Source: Dyadobacter fanqingshengii
GTDB lineage: Bacteria > Bacteroidota > Bacteroidia > Cytophagales > Spirosomataceae
DNA length: 64,000 bases
Direction of reading: 5' to 3'
NCBI RefSeq assembly: GCF_023822005.2
Contig: NZ_CP098806.1
Location: 558,001-622,000 of the forward strand
Shown here: one piece after another, positions 54,130 through 62,101 of the stretch
How the letters are laid out: every line of letters starts with the position of its first letter
How positions within the stretch are numbered: the stretch's first letter is position 1
Translations under genes and position numbers: made by a program
Notes under the pieces: generated by a model
Told to the model about the DNA's origin: nothing
The model's input: the letters and a program-made list of their open reading frames with translations, nothing else
The model's database searches: none

Positions 54130-56301
54130 ATGCATTTGAGATTCAGGGTTTTTGCAGAGCAGTTACTAGTTGCCTCTAACATTGTCATTTTATTTTTACT
54201 GATTTTCGAAAGCAAACTGGTCATTCCTGCCTGGTTACAAACCGTCGGGCGCATGCATCCGCTGATCCTGCATTTCCCGATCGTGATTCTCGTCATTGCG
54301 ATGCTGCTGGAATTTTTCAGATTTCAGCCTGAATATGCGGCCAATCAGTTCTATAAAAATTTCCTCCAAAACATGCTGCTGGTAGGTGCGCTTTTCGCCG
54401 CTGTTACGGTGGTTATGGGCCTGTTTTTGTCCAGAGAAGAAGGTTACTCCGGTGATGTTCTGACTTACCACAAATGGACTGGCGCGGGCATATTCTTTTT
54501 TGCATCATGCATTTATTTCGTTCGGAATACAAACTGGTATAAGGCCCCTGTTGCGAAGGCGGGCGCTTTTGTGTCGGTGGTGGCATTGGTGATGACGGGA
54601 CATTATGGAGCCGCATTAACCCACGGCAGCAACTTCATCTGGGAACCGATTGACAGTCAGAAAACAATGGCGGCGGTTCCTTTGGAACAGGCGGTTGTTT
54701 TTACCCATGTAGTCCAGCCCATTCTGGAACAAAAATGCACAAGCTGCCATAATCCGGATAAGCTGAAAGGTCAGCTGAATCTCGAGAACGCTGAATCATT
54801 ACTGAAAGGCGGAAAGTCAGGAAAATTATTTGTGGCTGGAAATCCTGAGGTAAGCTTGCTGCTGAAACGCGTTCACCTGCCATTGGATGACAAGAAGCAC
54901 ATGCCGCCAACAGGTAAGGCGCAGCTTACATTGCAGGAAATTTCTTTGCTTACACTTTGGGTTAAAAAGAATGCTGATTTCAAGAAAAAGCTGACTGAAC
55001 TGCCCGCAACCGATTCGTTACGAATGATCGCAACGGCCTATTTAAAGCCGATTGAGCAGGAAATTGGATATAATTTTGATTTTGCGGACGAAGAAACCGT
55101 TGCCAAACTAAACACTGATTACCGCACCATTTTGCCGCTGGCAAGAGAATCCCCGGCCCTTGCGGTAAACATTTACAACACCGCAACTTACGATGTAAAG
55201 CAATTGGATGAATTGGGAGAAATAAAAAAGCAGGTTATTTCATTGAATTTGAACAAAATGCCTGTTAAAGACGCTGATCTTAAAAGCATTACGCAATTTG
55301 AAAACCTGCGCAGGCTGGATCTGAACTTTACCGATGTCACAGCCAACGGGTTGAAGACATTAGCTTCATTAAAACATTTACAAAATCTCACATTATCCGG
55401 CACAAAGGTCGATCTGAATGGCCTGAAAACGTTGCTGCCGAATTTGAAACCACTTAAAACGGTCGCCGTTTGGGACACAAAACTGACTGCTGCGGACGTG
55501 CTGAATTTGCAAAACGCAAATAAGAACATTGAAATCATAGGCGGATTCAAAGATGATGGCAAAAATCCTTTGAAACTAAACCCGCCGCAGGTAAAAAACA
55601 GCTCCACGATCTTCGCACAATCACTTAACCTGGAACTTCGTCACCCGATTAAGAACGTGGATATCCGTTACACGACGGACGGCTCGGAGCCAGACAGCGT
55701 TAACTCACCCTTATTTGATAAAATGCTGGTTACCAAAAGTGGGACTATTAAGGCAAAAGCATATAAAGAAGGCTGGTATGGAAGCGATCTGGCCATTTTT
55801 GTTTTTTTCAAAAGCGCTTATAACCCGGACAGCGTTAATCTGCTGGCACCTCTAAACCGGGTGCATCAGGCGGAGGGCGCCAAAACATTTTTTGATCATA
55901 AACTGGGTGTTATCGGTGCTAACAATCCCGCCTGGGCTAACAACTGGGCGGGCGTTAGGGACAATGACATGGCTTTTATATCCGAATTCAAAAAACCGAT
56001 CCTGATCTCGTCACTCGGCGTGCACTATATGGTTGAAGAAGACACCGGCATCTTTCCCCCCGAATCCATTGAAATATGGGGTGGCGAGAATGCGCAAAGT
56101 CTGAAATTACTGACCAAATTCAAGGCTGGAATGCCGAAGAAAGGGGATAGGCCGAGTTTGCAAACGGTGGAAGGAACATTCAAACCGCAAAGCGTTTCTT
56201 ACCTGAAAATCATTGCCAAGCCATTAAGCAAAATCCCGGAATGGCACCGGAGCAAAGGCAAAAAAGCGTTGCTGCTGGTGGATGAAATGTTCCTTAATTG
56301 A
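54130..56301 (+). CDS. Membrane cytochrome c - LRR - chitobiase-like chimeric protein
   Basis: A 723-residue multi-domain protein. Four to five membrane helices (about 10-158) include HPLILHFPIVILVIAML of the DUF2231 type. A PSCyt1 heme motif CTSCH (203-207) with HMPPTGKAQLTLQEISLL follows. Leucine-rich repeats span about 365-470, a chitobiase-type FN3 segment about 495-560 (VDIRYTTDGSEPDS), and a discoidin-like C-terminus about 590-723. The heme, repeats and beta domains should face the periplasm. Third gene of the block, 45 bases after DUF1501; it could pass electrons from the cytochrome partner to the quinone pool. Confidence 0.82.
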   Translation: MHLRFRVFAEQLLVASNIVILFLLIFESKLVIPAWLQTVGRMHPLILHFPIVILVIAMLLEFFRFQPEYAANQFYKNFLQNMLLVGALFAAVTVVMGLFLSREEGYSGDVLTYHKWTGAGIFFFASCIYFVRNTNWYKAPVAKAGAFVSVVALVMTGHYGAALTHGSNFIWEPIDSQKTMAAVPLEQAVVFTHVVQPILEQKCTSCHNPDKLKGQLNLENAESLLKGGKSGKLFVAGNPEVSLLLKRVHLPLDDKKHMPPTGKAQLTLQEISLLTLWVKKNADFKKKLTELPATDSLRMIATAYLKPIEQEIGYNFDFADEETVAKLNTDYRTILPLARESPALAVNIYNTATYDVKQLDELGEIKKQVISLNLNKMPVKDADLKSITQFENLRRLDLNFTDVTANGLKTLASLKHLQNLTLSGTKVDLNGLKTLLPNLKPLKTVAVWDTKLTAADVLNLQNANKNIEIIGGFKDDGKNPLKLNPPQVKNSSTIFAQSLNLELRHPIKNVDIRYTTDGSEPDSVNSPLFDKMLVTKSGTIKAKAYKEGWYGSDLAIFVFFKSAYNPDSVNLLAPLNRVHQAEGAKTFFDHKLGVIGANNPAWANNWAGVRDNDMAFISEFKKPILISSLGVHYMVEEDTGIFPPESIEIWGGENAQSLKLLTKFKAGMPKKGDRPSLQTVEGTFKPQSVSYLKIIAKPLSKIPEWHRSKGKKALLLVDEMFLN

Positions 56302-56307
56302 TTAAAA

Positions 56308-57486
56308 TCAGCTTTTCGAAACACGCCTGAGCATTTCCGCACACGCTCGCGAATTGTGATAGGGACATTTCCAGAAATTGATCTTGTCACCCTTGACGGG
56401 TGTGCCATCTGCCTTCACAGTGCCGTACCATTCGCCTTTGTCGTGATCCACGAATTTTTCCACAATGTAATCCCAGCTGCGTTCGGCTTTTACCTTGTAT
56501 TGTTCGTCTTTGGTGAGCTGGTATGCATTATAAAAACCAACCATTTGTTCGGCCAAAACCCACCAGGATCTGTCGGTTTGCAAATGTTTGGTCGCCGGGT
56601 CATATTCGTAATTAAGCGCGCCGTCCGCCGCTAACCCCTTGCTGGCCGAATCGGCCATTGCAATTGACACTTTTTTCAATTTTTCAATCAGGCGTTCATC
56701 ATGCAGGATTTCAGCCGTTTCGAACAAAAGCCACGAAGCTTCAATGTCATGTCCATAAGAAACAATGTGGTCTTTTGGGATCCATTTTTCATCAAAAAAT
56801 AGCTCCATACTATTGGTTTGCGGATTTACGATGCGGGTAATGATCGCTTCCAGCATGTCCGAAGTTTGTTTTTTTAGTTTCGGATCCGGCCATACGCTGT
56901 ATAAATTGGCATAAGCTTCGACCAAATGTAAATGCGTGTTCATGCTCTTGATCCATGGACTTTTACTTAAAATATAATCATCCGTTTTAGACCAGTCGCG
57001 CCCGAATGCCTCGCGGTAACCACCGTTAACTTTGTCAAAAGCATATTTTTCGATGACATTGAAAAGTTCTTTTGCTTTGTCTAATGCTGGCTGATAATGT
57101 GTAACGCGGTAATATTCACTTAATCCATACATTGCGAATGCATTGCCATAGATCTGCTTTTTGGTTTCCAAAGGCGTCCCGTCCGCTTTTACAGACCAAT
57201 AAACGCCGCCGTGCTCCGGATCAAAGAAATATTTAACGAGCTGTTGATAAGCGCGGTCGGCCAATGTCAGATATTTGGCTTCTTTGAAAAGCCGGTGCGC
57301 AAGCGAGTAGGTCCATAATATGCGGCCCGTTAAAACAACGGAGCGTTCGGAGTCTTTAACGGCCTGGTTCTCGTAATTCACCCGACCATAGAAACCGCCT
57401 TTTTCAAGATCGGGTCCGTATTTTTCCCAATAAGTAAGGATGCTGAGTAGTTCTTTCTTAAATGCTTCGGGCGTAAATTCGGCCAT
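56308..57486 (-). CDS. AGE family sugar epimerase (cellobiose/mannobiose 2-epimerase-like)
   Basis: A 392-residue (alpha/alpha)6-barrel enzyme. Active-site segments are VVLTGRILWTYSLAHRL, MNTHLHLVEAYANLYSV, SYGHDIEASWLLFE, RSWWVLAEQMVGFYNAYQL and WKCPYHNSRACAEM, the arrangement of cellobiose 2-epimerases. These convert the reducing-end glucose of beta-1,4 disaccharides to mannose or back. No signal peptide, so cytoplasmic. It converges with the LRR chimera gene. Confidence 0.9.
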   Translation of the reverse strand: MAEFTPEAFKKELLSILTYWEKYGPDLEKGGFYGRVNYENQAVKDSERSVVLTGRILWTYSLAHRLFKEAKYLTLADRAYQQLVKYFFDPEHGGVYWSVKADGTPLETKKQIYGNAFAMYGLSEYYRVTHYQPALDKAKELFNVIEKYAFDKVNGGYREAFGRDWSKTDDYILSKSPWIKSMNTHLHLVEAYANLYSVWPDPKLKKQTSDMLEAIITRIVNPQTNSMELFFDEKWIPKDHIVSYGHDIEASWLLFETAEILHDERLIEKLKKVSIAMADSASKGLAADGALNYEYDPATKHLQTDRSWWVLAEQMVGFYNAYQLTKDEQYKVKAERSWDYIVEKFVDHDKGEWYGTVKADGTPVKGDKINFWKCPYHNSRACAEMLRRVSKS

Positions 57487-57612
57487 GTTCCAATTCGTTT
57501 TTTAAAAAAAGTAATAGGCCAATCATTCATACTTATCATCTTTTTGCGCAGAAAGAACATAAAAAAACCGGGCAATGTGGCTGTCCGGTCTTATTGAATA
57601 TTTCTGGGGAGA

Positions 57613-57942
57613 CTAATCTCCCTGATTTTCCTCCAGGTTATCGTGGTTATCCCCACCGATGCTGTAATAGTTGTTTTCTTCGTCTTCTCTGCCAATCAGT
57701 TCGTCTTCGTCATCATCTTCTGATCCAGGAACGTCCAGGTCATCACCTACCAGATCATCGTCGAAGGATTTTTCGTTCCAATCATCCGATTCCAGCTCTA
57801 TTTCACTTTTTACCTTTGAGATGTCTTCCGGATCAATATCACTATCAATTAAGCCCTGACGAAAAATGTCTTCTTCCGCGGGATAATTTCCTGGCAAATC
57901 GTCGTCAAACAAGTCATCGTCATCATCATCGAATGGATTCAT
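57613..57942 (-). CDS. Very acidic small protein of unknown function
   Basis: This 109-residue protein is dominated by Asp and Glu (MNPFDDDDDDLFDDDLPGNY at the start) with few hydrophobic residues. It is likely disordered and could bind cations or basic partners. No family recognised. It stands alone on the minus strand, with open intergenic DNA on both sides. Confidence 0.7.
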   Translation of the reverse strand: MNPFDDDDDDLFDDDLPGNYPAEEDIFRQGLIDSDIDPEDISKVKSEIELESDDWNEKSFDDDLVGDDLDVPGSEDDDEDELIGREDEENNYYSIGGDNHDNLEENQGD

Positions 57943-58162
57943 AGCTCAAAAAATTTATTGGTTTGCTAGTTGTAAGTGAGGTTTTTTTCCTTCCACGTTT
58001 CAAAGATGTTAAAAAAATCCATTCCAATTTACATTTCAGCAAGGAAAATTGAGGCGGCATAACAAGTAATAAACTTTCGGTCGAATGCTTTCTATTATAG
58101 CTACAAATTTTACCAGCCAAATGGCTGACATTTCATTTATTTAACTCTTTATAACTCATTGC
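57943..58162. other. Divergent intergenic region, nothing firm
   Basis: This 220-base AT-rich gap must hold promoters for the acidic protein and the sugar dehydrogenase-like gene. I see no clear -33/-7 pair and no hairpin. Confidence 0.4.
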
Positions 58163-59446
58163 ATGAGCAGTAATTTATCCAAAATCAAAGGAACATTTTT
58201 AGCATTAGCGGGAGCCACCGGCCTGTTTGCGTACACCAATGTTCCGGTTGATCCTCCTACATCCGGCAACAAAAAATTTCCCATTGAAGCCTCGGATCTC
58301 AAACTGCCCGCAGGCTTCACAGCGAAGATCCTGGCCACGGATCTGGGATCGACGCGGCATATGGTGATCGGGAAAAACGGTGATATGTATGTGAAACTTT
58401 CCAAACTGAAAGACGGGAAAGGAATTTACCACATCAAAGACACAAATGGCGATGGCGAAATCGAAGCTAAAACGCTGTTCGGTGACTATCCGGGGACCGG
58501 CATTGCGATTAAAAACGGCTTCTTGTATAGTTCTTCTAATAAGGGCGTTTTCCGCTATAAGCTAAATGAAAAAGAAGAAATTGTTGATTTTGAGAAGCCT
58601 GAAAAGATCATTGAAGGGTTAACGGATCATGGGCGTGACAATGCTAAGCCCATCGCATTGGATAATAACGGCAATATTTATGTCACAGTTGGTTCTTATA
58701 ATGACAACTGCCGGGAGGCGGGGTCGGGCAAAGGCATGTCGCCGTGCAGCATTCTGGATTCGGCTGGCGGAGTTTGGAAATTCAAAGCGGATAAAGCCGG
58801 GCAGACTTTCTCAGACGGCGTTCGTTATGCCACGGGCGTAAAGAATGCAGTAGGGATTAATTGGGATGATAAAACCAATGCATTGTATGTCACCGTGCAC
58901 GGCCGGGGTAAGTTTGACGATTTTTACCCTCAATACTATACGCCGAAGCAAAGTGCGGAACTTCCTGCCGAAACGCTCTACAAATTGAAGGAAGGCGATG
59001 ATGCAGGCTGGCCTTACATTTACTATGATCATTTCCAGAACAAAAAGATCCTTGCCCCTGAATATGGTGGCGATGGCAAAAAAACGGCCGGCGAGAAAGC
59101 GATAAACCCTTTGGTAGCATTTCCGGCGCACCTGGGACCTAATGCGATCATGTTTTACACCGGGAGTAAGTTTCCTGCCAGATATAAAAATGGTGCTTTC
59201 ATCGCATTCCACAGCCAGTCAGCCGAGTTGAAAAAAGGCTATATGGTTGCATTTGTGCCGTTTGTAAATGGTAAAGCGGGCAAATGGGAGATTTTCGCAG
59301 ATAATTTCGCCGGGACAGATTTAGTAAAACCCACTGGCCCGATCCAGCACCGCCCATGCGGCCTCGCCCAAGGACCCGACGGCGCACTTTACGTAACCGA
59401 CGATCTGAACGGCACAATTTTTAAAATTGACTATAAGAAGAAATAG
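58163..59446 (+). CDS. Sorbosone dehydrogenase family (PQQ-type beta-propeller) protein
   Basis: The 427-residue protein has an N-terminal hydrophobic leader (FLALAGATGLFAYTNVPVDP) and a six-bladed propeller with repeats such as FTAKILATDLGSTRHMVIG, NIYVTVGSYNDNCREAGSG, GVKNAVGINWDD and the final HRPCGLAQGPDGALYVTDDL. Relatives oxidise sorbosone or aldoses with PQQ in the periplasm. Cysteines in NDNCREAG and SPCSIL may form a disulfide. It is probably a single-gene unit. Confidence 0.85.
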   Translation: MSSNLSKIKGTFLALAGATGLFAYTNVPVDPPTSGNKKFPIEASDLKLPAGFTAKILATDLGSTRHMVIGKNGDMYVKLSKLKDGKGIYHIKDTNGDGEIEAKTLFGDYPGTGIAIKNGFLYSSSNKGVFRYKLNEKEEIVDFEKPEKIIEGLTDHGRDNAKPIALDNNGNIYVTVGSYNDNCREAGSGKGMSPCSILDSAGGVWKFKADKAGQTFSDGVRYATGVKNAVGINWDDKTNALYVTVHGRGKFDDFYPQYYTPKQSAELPAETLYKLKEGDDAGWPYIYYDHFQNKKILAPEYGGDGKKTAGEKAINPLVAFPAHLGPNAIMFYTGSKFPARYKNGAFIAFHSQSAELKKGYMVAFVPFVNGKAGKWEIFADNFAGTDLVKPTGPIQHRPCGLAQGPDGALYVTDDLNGTIFKIDYKKK

Positions 59447-59474
59447 GGCAGAAGCTCAGTTAACCATCAGCATG

Positions 59475-59510
59475 AACAATGGCATGAAGAGATATCTTCA
59501 TGCCATTGTT
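59475..59510. terminator. Perfect 16-bp hairpin overlapping the cyclase stop
   Basis: AACAATGGCATGAAGA (59475-59490) and TCTTCATGCCATTGTT (59495-59510) are exact reverse complements around GATA. The T run is short. The right arm is inside the last codons of the convergent cyclase gene, so this hairpin is both coding and a likely shared terminator. Confidence 0.7.
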
Positions 59511-60376
59511 GCAAACGCCCGAACCGGAAAAGTGCCCACACCTTTGAATTTGGGGGGAACCGCACTGAAAAGATAGCCGGCTTCGGGCAACGCTTCCAGG
59601 TTACACATGTGCTCAACAATCAAAATTTCGGCACCCAGTAAAATCGTGTGAACGGGTCGGCTGTTATGACGCGTGTCGTCAATATTATGGCTGTCTATGC
59701 CCACCAGTTTCACACCGCAATCGAGTAGATATTCAGCCGCTTCACGATTAATGAATGGATGATTTTCAAAATATGTATCTGTATTCCAATGCTTTGACCA
59801 GTCTGTCCTGACGATGACCGCTCTGTTTTTGATTTCTTTGTCTTTGAAATAATCCACACCAATTTCTATTACTCCGACAGCATTGATCGTGATTGCGTCC
59901 AGGTTGGCAAAAGCTTCCAAGCCCACTTCGGACAAATCTTTTCCGTGCGCATATCGGTGAAACGGGCAGTCGATATAAGTGCCTGTGTTACCGACCATTT
60001 CAATTTTACCGATTTGGAATTCGGTCCCTGCTTCATATTTCCCTCTTGAATCGTCACGGCTCAGAAAATCGCAGATAATCGGGGCAGGGAGTCCTTTGTA
60101 GGTAATGAGACCGTCAAAAATCGTGTGGCTTAAATCGATCAGTTTTTCTGAGACAACTGCGTTGACAGGCTTGCGCTTATGCTTTTCCTGTATGTAAAAT
60201 TTGTTCAGAATATTTACTTTCCCCACCATGAGCAAGCGGAGGTCCTCAATAATGTAGTCTGCTAATTCCTGATCGGAAATGGTGTCACCCGCAATGTCGA
60301 GCCTGAAATCCTGACCCTGAATGCCGCCGCCGTTGGTAAATTCAATGGCAAAATCAAAAACGACTCTGTGTTCCAT
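59498..60376 (-). CDS. Cyclase family protein (kynurenine formamidase-like) with N-terminal extension
   Basis: The 292-residue protein has a cyclase domain (about 85-285) with the metal site GNTGTYIDCPFHRYAHGK in place of HxGTHxDxPxH, and GIDSHNIDDTRHNSRPVH. The first 75 residues (VVFDFAIEFTNGGGIQGQDF onwards) are an extra domain beside the usual length of about 210. Members hydrolyse amides or cyclic compounds. The ATG at 60374-60376 is used; a TTG at 60403 is an alternative. The first histidine of the motif is asparagine here. Confidence 0.8.
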   Translation of the reverse strand: MEHRVVFDFAIEFTNGGGIQGQDFRLDIAGDTISDQELADYIIEDLRLLMVGKVNILNKFYIQEKHKRKPVNAVVSEKLIDLSHTIFDGLITYKGLPAPIICDFLSRDDSRGKYEAGTEFQIGKIEMVGNTGTYIDCPFHRYAHGKDLSEVGLEAFANLDAITINAVGVIEIGVDYFKDKEIKNRAVIVRTDWSKHWNTDTYFENHPFINREAAEYLLDCGVKLVGIDSHNIDDTRHNSRPVHTILLGAEILIVEHMCNLEALPEAGYLFSAVPPKFKGVGTFPVRAFATMA

Positions 60377-60422
60377 ATTTTCTTGAAGGCTTCTTTTTTG
60401 CAATTAAGCCATAAGCTTTGCC

Positions 60423-60464
60423 AAAAAAAATGCCTGCCCGAAATTTTCGGACAGGCATTTTTTG
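60423..60464. terminator. Bidirectional terminator between DUF1080 and cyclase genes
   Basis: ATGCCTGCCCGAAA (60430-60443) and TTTTCGGACAGGCAT (60444-60458) pair with one mismatch, flanked by A8 on the left and T6 on the right. On the minus strand it ends the DUF1080 transcript. Confidence 0.8.
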
Positions 60465-60474
60465 AGCAGTATTC

Positions 60475-61260
60475 TTAAAAATCAGTGTCTGCTTTATCCA
60501 GCGTCATATCTTTCACCCAGATGTTGCGATAGTAAACGTCGTGGCCTTCTGATTGCAGTTTTAAACCTCCCGGCGTGTCCGAAATCCCTTTTCCACCATC
60601 GTTACCGCCGTCAATGCCCGAATTAGGCCCGCCCCAAACCTGGCTGATCTGTTGGTTGGTATGGACCTTTTTACCATTAAAATATAATGTTACCATAGGC
60701 TTTTCAACCAGTTTTCCATCCTTGAAGCGCGCCGCCCTGAACAGAATGTCGTAAGAATTCCATTTGCCAATGCCGTTATAAGCAGCATATGGCGACTTGG
60801 ATTCATTGATCACCGCCGCCATTCCGTGGGAAGTGGTGTCTCCATCCAAAACCTGGATTTCGTAACGGTTTTGTAAATAAACGCCGCTATTGCCACCTTC
60901 TTTGGTGATCAAAAATTCGACATGTGCGCGGAAATCTTTGAATTGCTTCTTGGTAACAATATCGGCAGAACCATATTTGCCCCCAGCCGACGCCGGGTCA
61001 TTGCAATTGATCACCGTTCCCTTATCAACAGGATCATTCACAACAGTCCATTTGATAGGAGGCTTTGCCGAAAAGCGCGGGCCCTCCCAATAGATCCATT
61101 TTTCATCCAGCATTTTGCGACTGCCATCCAGGAAAACTTCCGCTCCCTGCGGCGCCTTTGTTCCTACACCCACTTGCGCGTGCGAAACAGCAGCGAATGA
61201 CAGTGCGAGTACGCCCTGAACTGTGACAAAGGTCTTTATCCGAGAAAATATCTGCTTCAT
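60475..61260 (-). CDS. DUF1080 protein (3-keto-disaccharide hydrolase family)
   Basis: The 261-residue exported protein has a signal peptide ending in AAVSHAQ and a jelly-roll domain with WIYWEGPRFSAKPPIKW, EFLITKEGGNSGVYLQNRYE and LKLQSEGHDVYYRNIWVKDM. DUF1080 proteins are lamin-like or glycoside hydrolase-16-like and some hydrolyse 3-keto-glycosides made by oxidoreductases. It may act on products of the neighbouring oxidative enzymes; this link is inference. Confidence 0.88.
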   Translation of the reverse strand: MKQIFSRIKTFVTVQGVLALSFAAVSHAQVGVGTKAPQGAEVFLDGSRKMLDEKWIYWEGPRFSAKPPIKWTVVNDPVDKGTVINCNDPASAGGKYGSADIVTKKQFKDFRAHVEFLITKEGGNSGVYLQNRYEIQVLDGDTTSHGMAAVINESKSPYAAYNGIGKWNSYDILFRAARFKDGKLVEKPMVTLYFNGKKVHTNQQISQVWGGPNSGIDGGNDGGKGISDTPGGLKLQSEGHDVYYRNIWVKDMTLDKADTDF

Positions 61261-61538
61261 TTAGATCAGGTTAAGTAGTAAGCGATGTATGTTATCCGAC
61301 TATCGTTCGGCATGGGATATAAGGCCGGCAGTTTTTGTAAATACTCTTTTTGCTAGCCTTTTGTTTTGATGTAGAACAAAAGCCACAGCTAAAAATGACG
61401 TATAATAACGTAAAAATCAGCCACTTCCACACTCTTAGCACTTTCAGGAATAATATTGCGCATTTCGTTGATGGAACAGTTCTTTATCACTTCATCATAG
61501 AATATTGAAGTACATATTGAATTGTTAGGAGGCGACAG
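61261..61538. other. Intergenic region between DUF1080 and the stress gene
   Basis: This 278-base gap, with no coding frame, separates divergent genes. Apart from the AGGAGG before the stress gene I found no clear promoter pair or hairpin in it. Confidence 0.4.
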
Positions 61539-62048
61539 ATGATGGATAACACACATATCTCAAATAGTGTAAGCACGGTAACTAGCGTATTTGCAACGAG
61601 AACGGATGCAGAAAATGCATATAAAGCATTGTTAAAATTAGGATATGAAGCGGGGGAGATTACCCTTATCATGTCTGAAGAAACTTGCGAAAGACTTTAT
61701 CAATACCATGACTCGGATTTTGATGACAATCGAAAATTCGGGATAGGAAAAGGTAAAAAGCTACAGGTAACCAGGATCTCGGATGCTTTGGATGTGTTTG
61801 GTAGTTTTGTGGCGATTCCGGGACTGGCACTTGTAGTGGCAGGAAAATTAGATGAAGGTGGCCAGCGGGCAATTGCCAGCACCGTCCTCTCCGATGAGTA
61901 CGCTACCTATTTTCAGAGACGGATTCAGGAAGGCGAAATCCTGATTGACTTCGGTCTTCATAACATAAAAGAAAGAAACCTGATTATCAACTTGTGGGAA
62001 AATTATGGGGGCTTTTCGCTGATCAGAGATGTTAGCAATGCTGCATAG
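61539..62048 (+). CDS. YflT-like general stress protein
   Basis: A 169-residue protein with a heat-induced stress YflT-type domain (TSVFATRTDAENAYKALLKL) followed by a glycine-rich helical part (FGSFVAIPGLALVVAGKL). It has AGGAGG at 61527-61532, six bases before the ATG at 61539, a strong ribosome site that is rare in this phylum; an ATG at 61542 follows. The 278 bases upstream are gene-free. Likely stress-induced; the partner is unknown. Confidence 0.75.
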   Translation: MMDNTHISNSVSTVTSVFATRTDAENAYKALLKLGYEAGEITLIMSEETCERLYQYHDSDFDDNRKFGIGKGKKLQVTRISDALDVFGSFVAIPGLALVVAGKLDEGGQRAIASTVLSDEYATYFQRRIQEGEILIDFGLHNIKERNLIINLWENYGGFSLIRDVSNAA

Positions 62049-62063
62049 GAATGTTTGAACTTG

Positions 62064-62101
62064 AAAATGCCGTGTTGGGAAACCAACACGGCATTTTTTT
62101 T
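62064..62101. terminator. Strong bidirectional terminator
   Basis: AAAATGCCGTGTTGG (62064-62078), GAAA tetraloop, CCAACACGGCATTTT (62083-62097), then more T. It divides the stress gene from the convergent S9 peptidase gene. Confidence 0.9.

Noticed and set aside
57671..57859. Serine-rich open frame opposite the acidic protein
   Set aside because: The Ser runs are the antisense reading of Asp codons; a shadow of the acidic gene.
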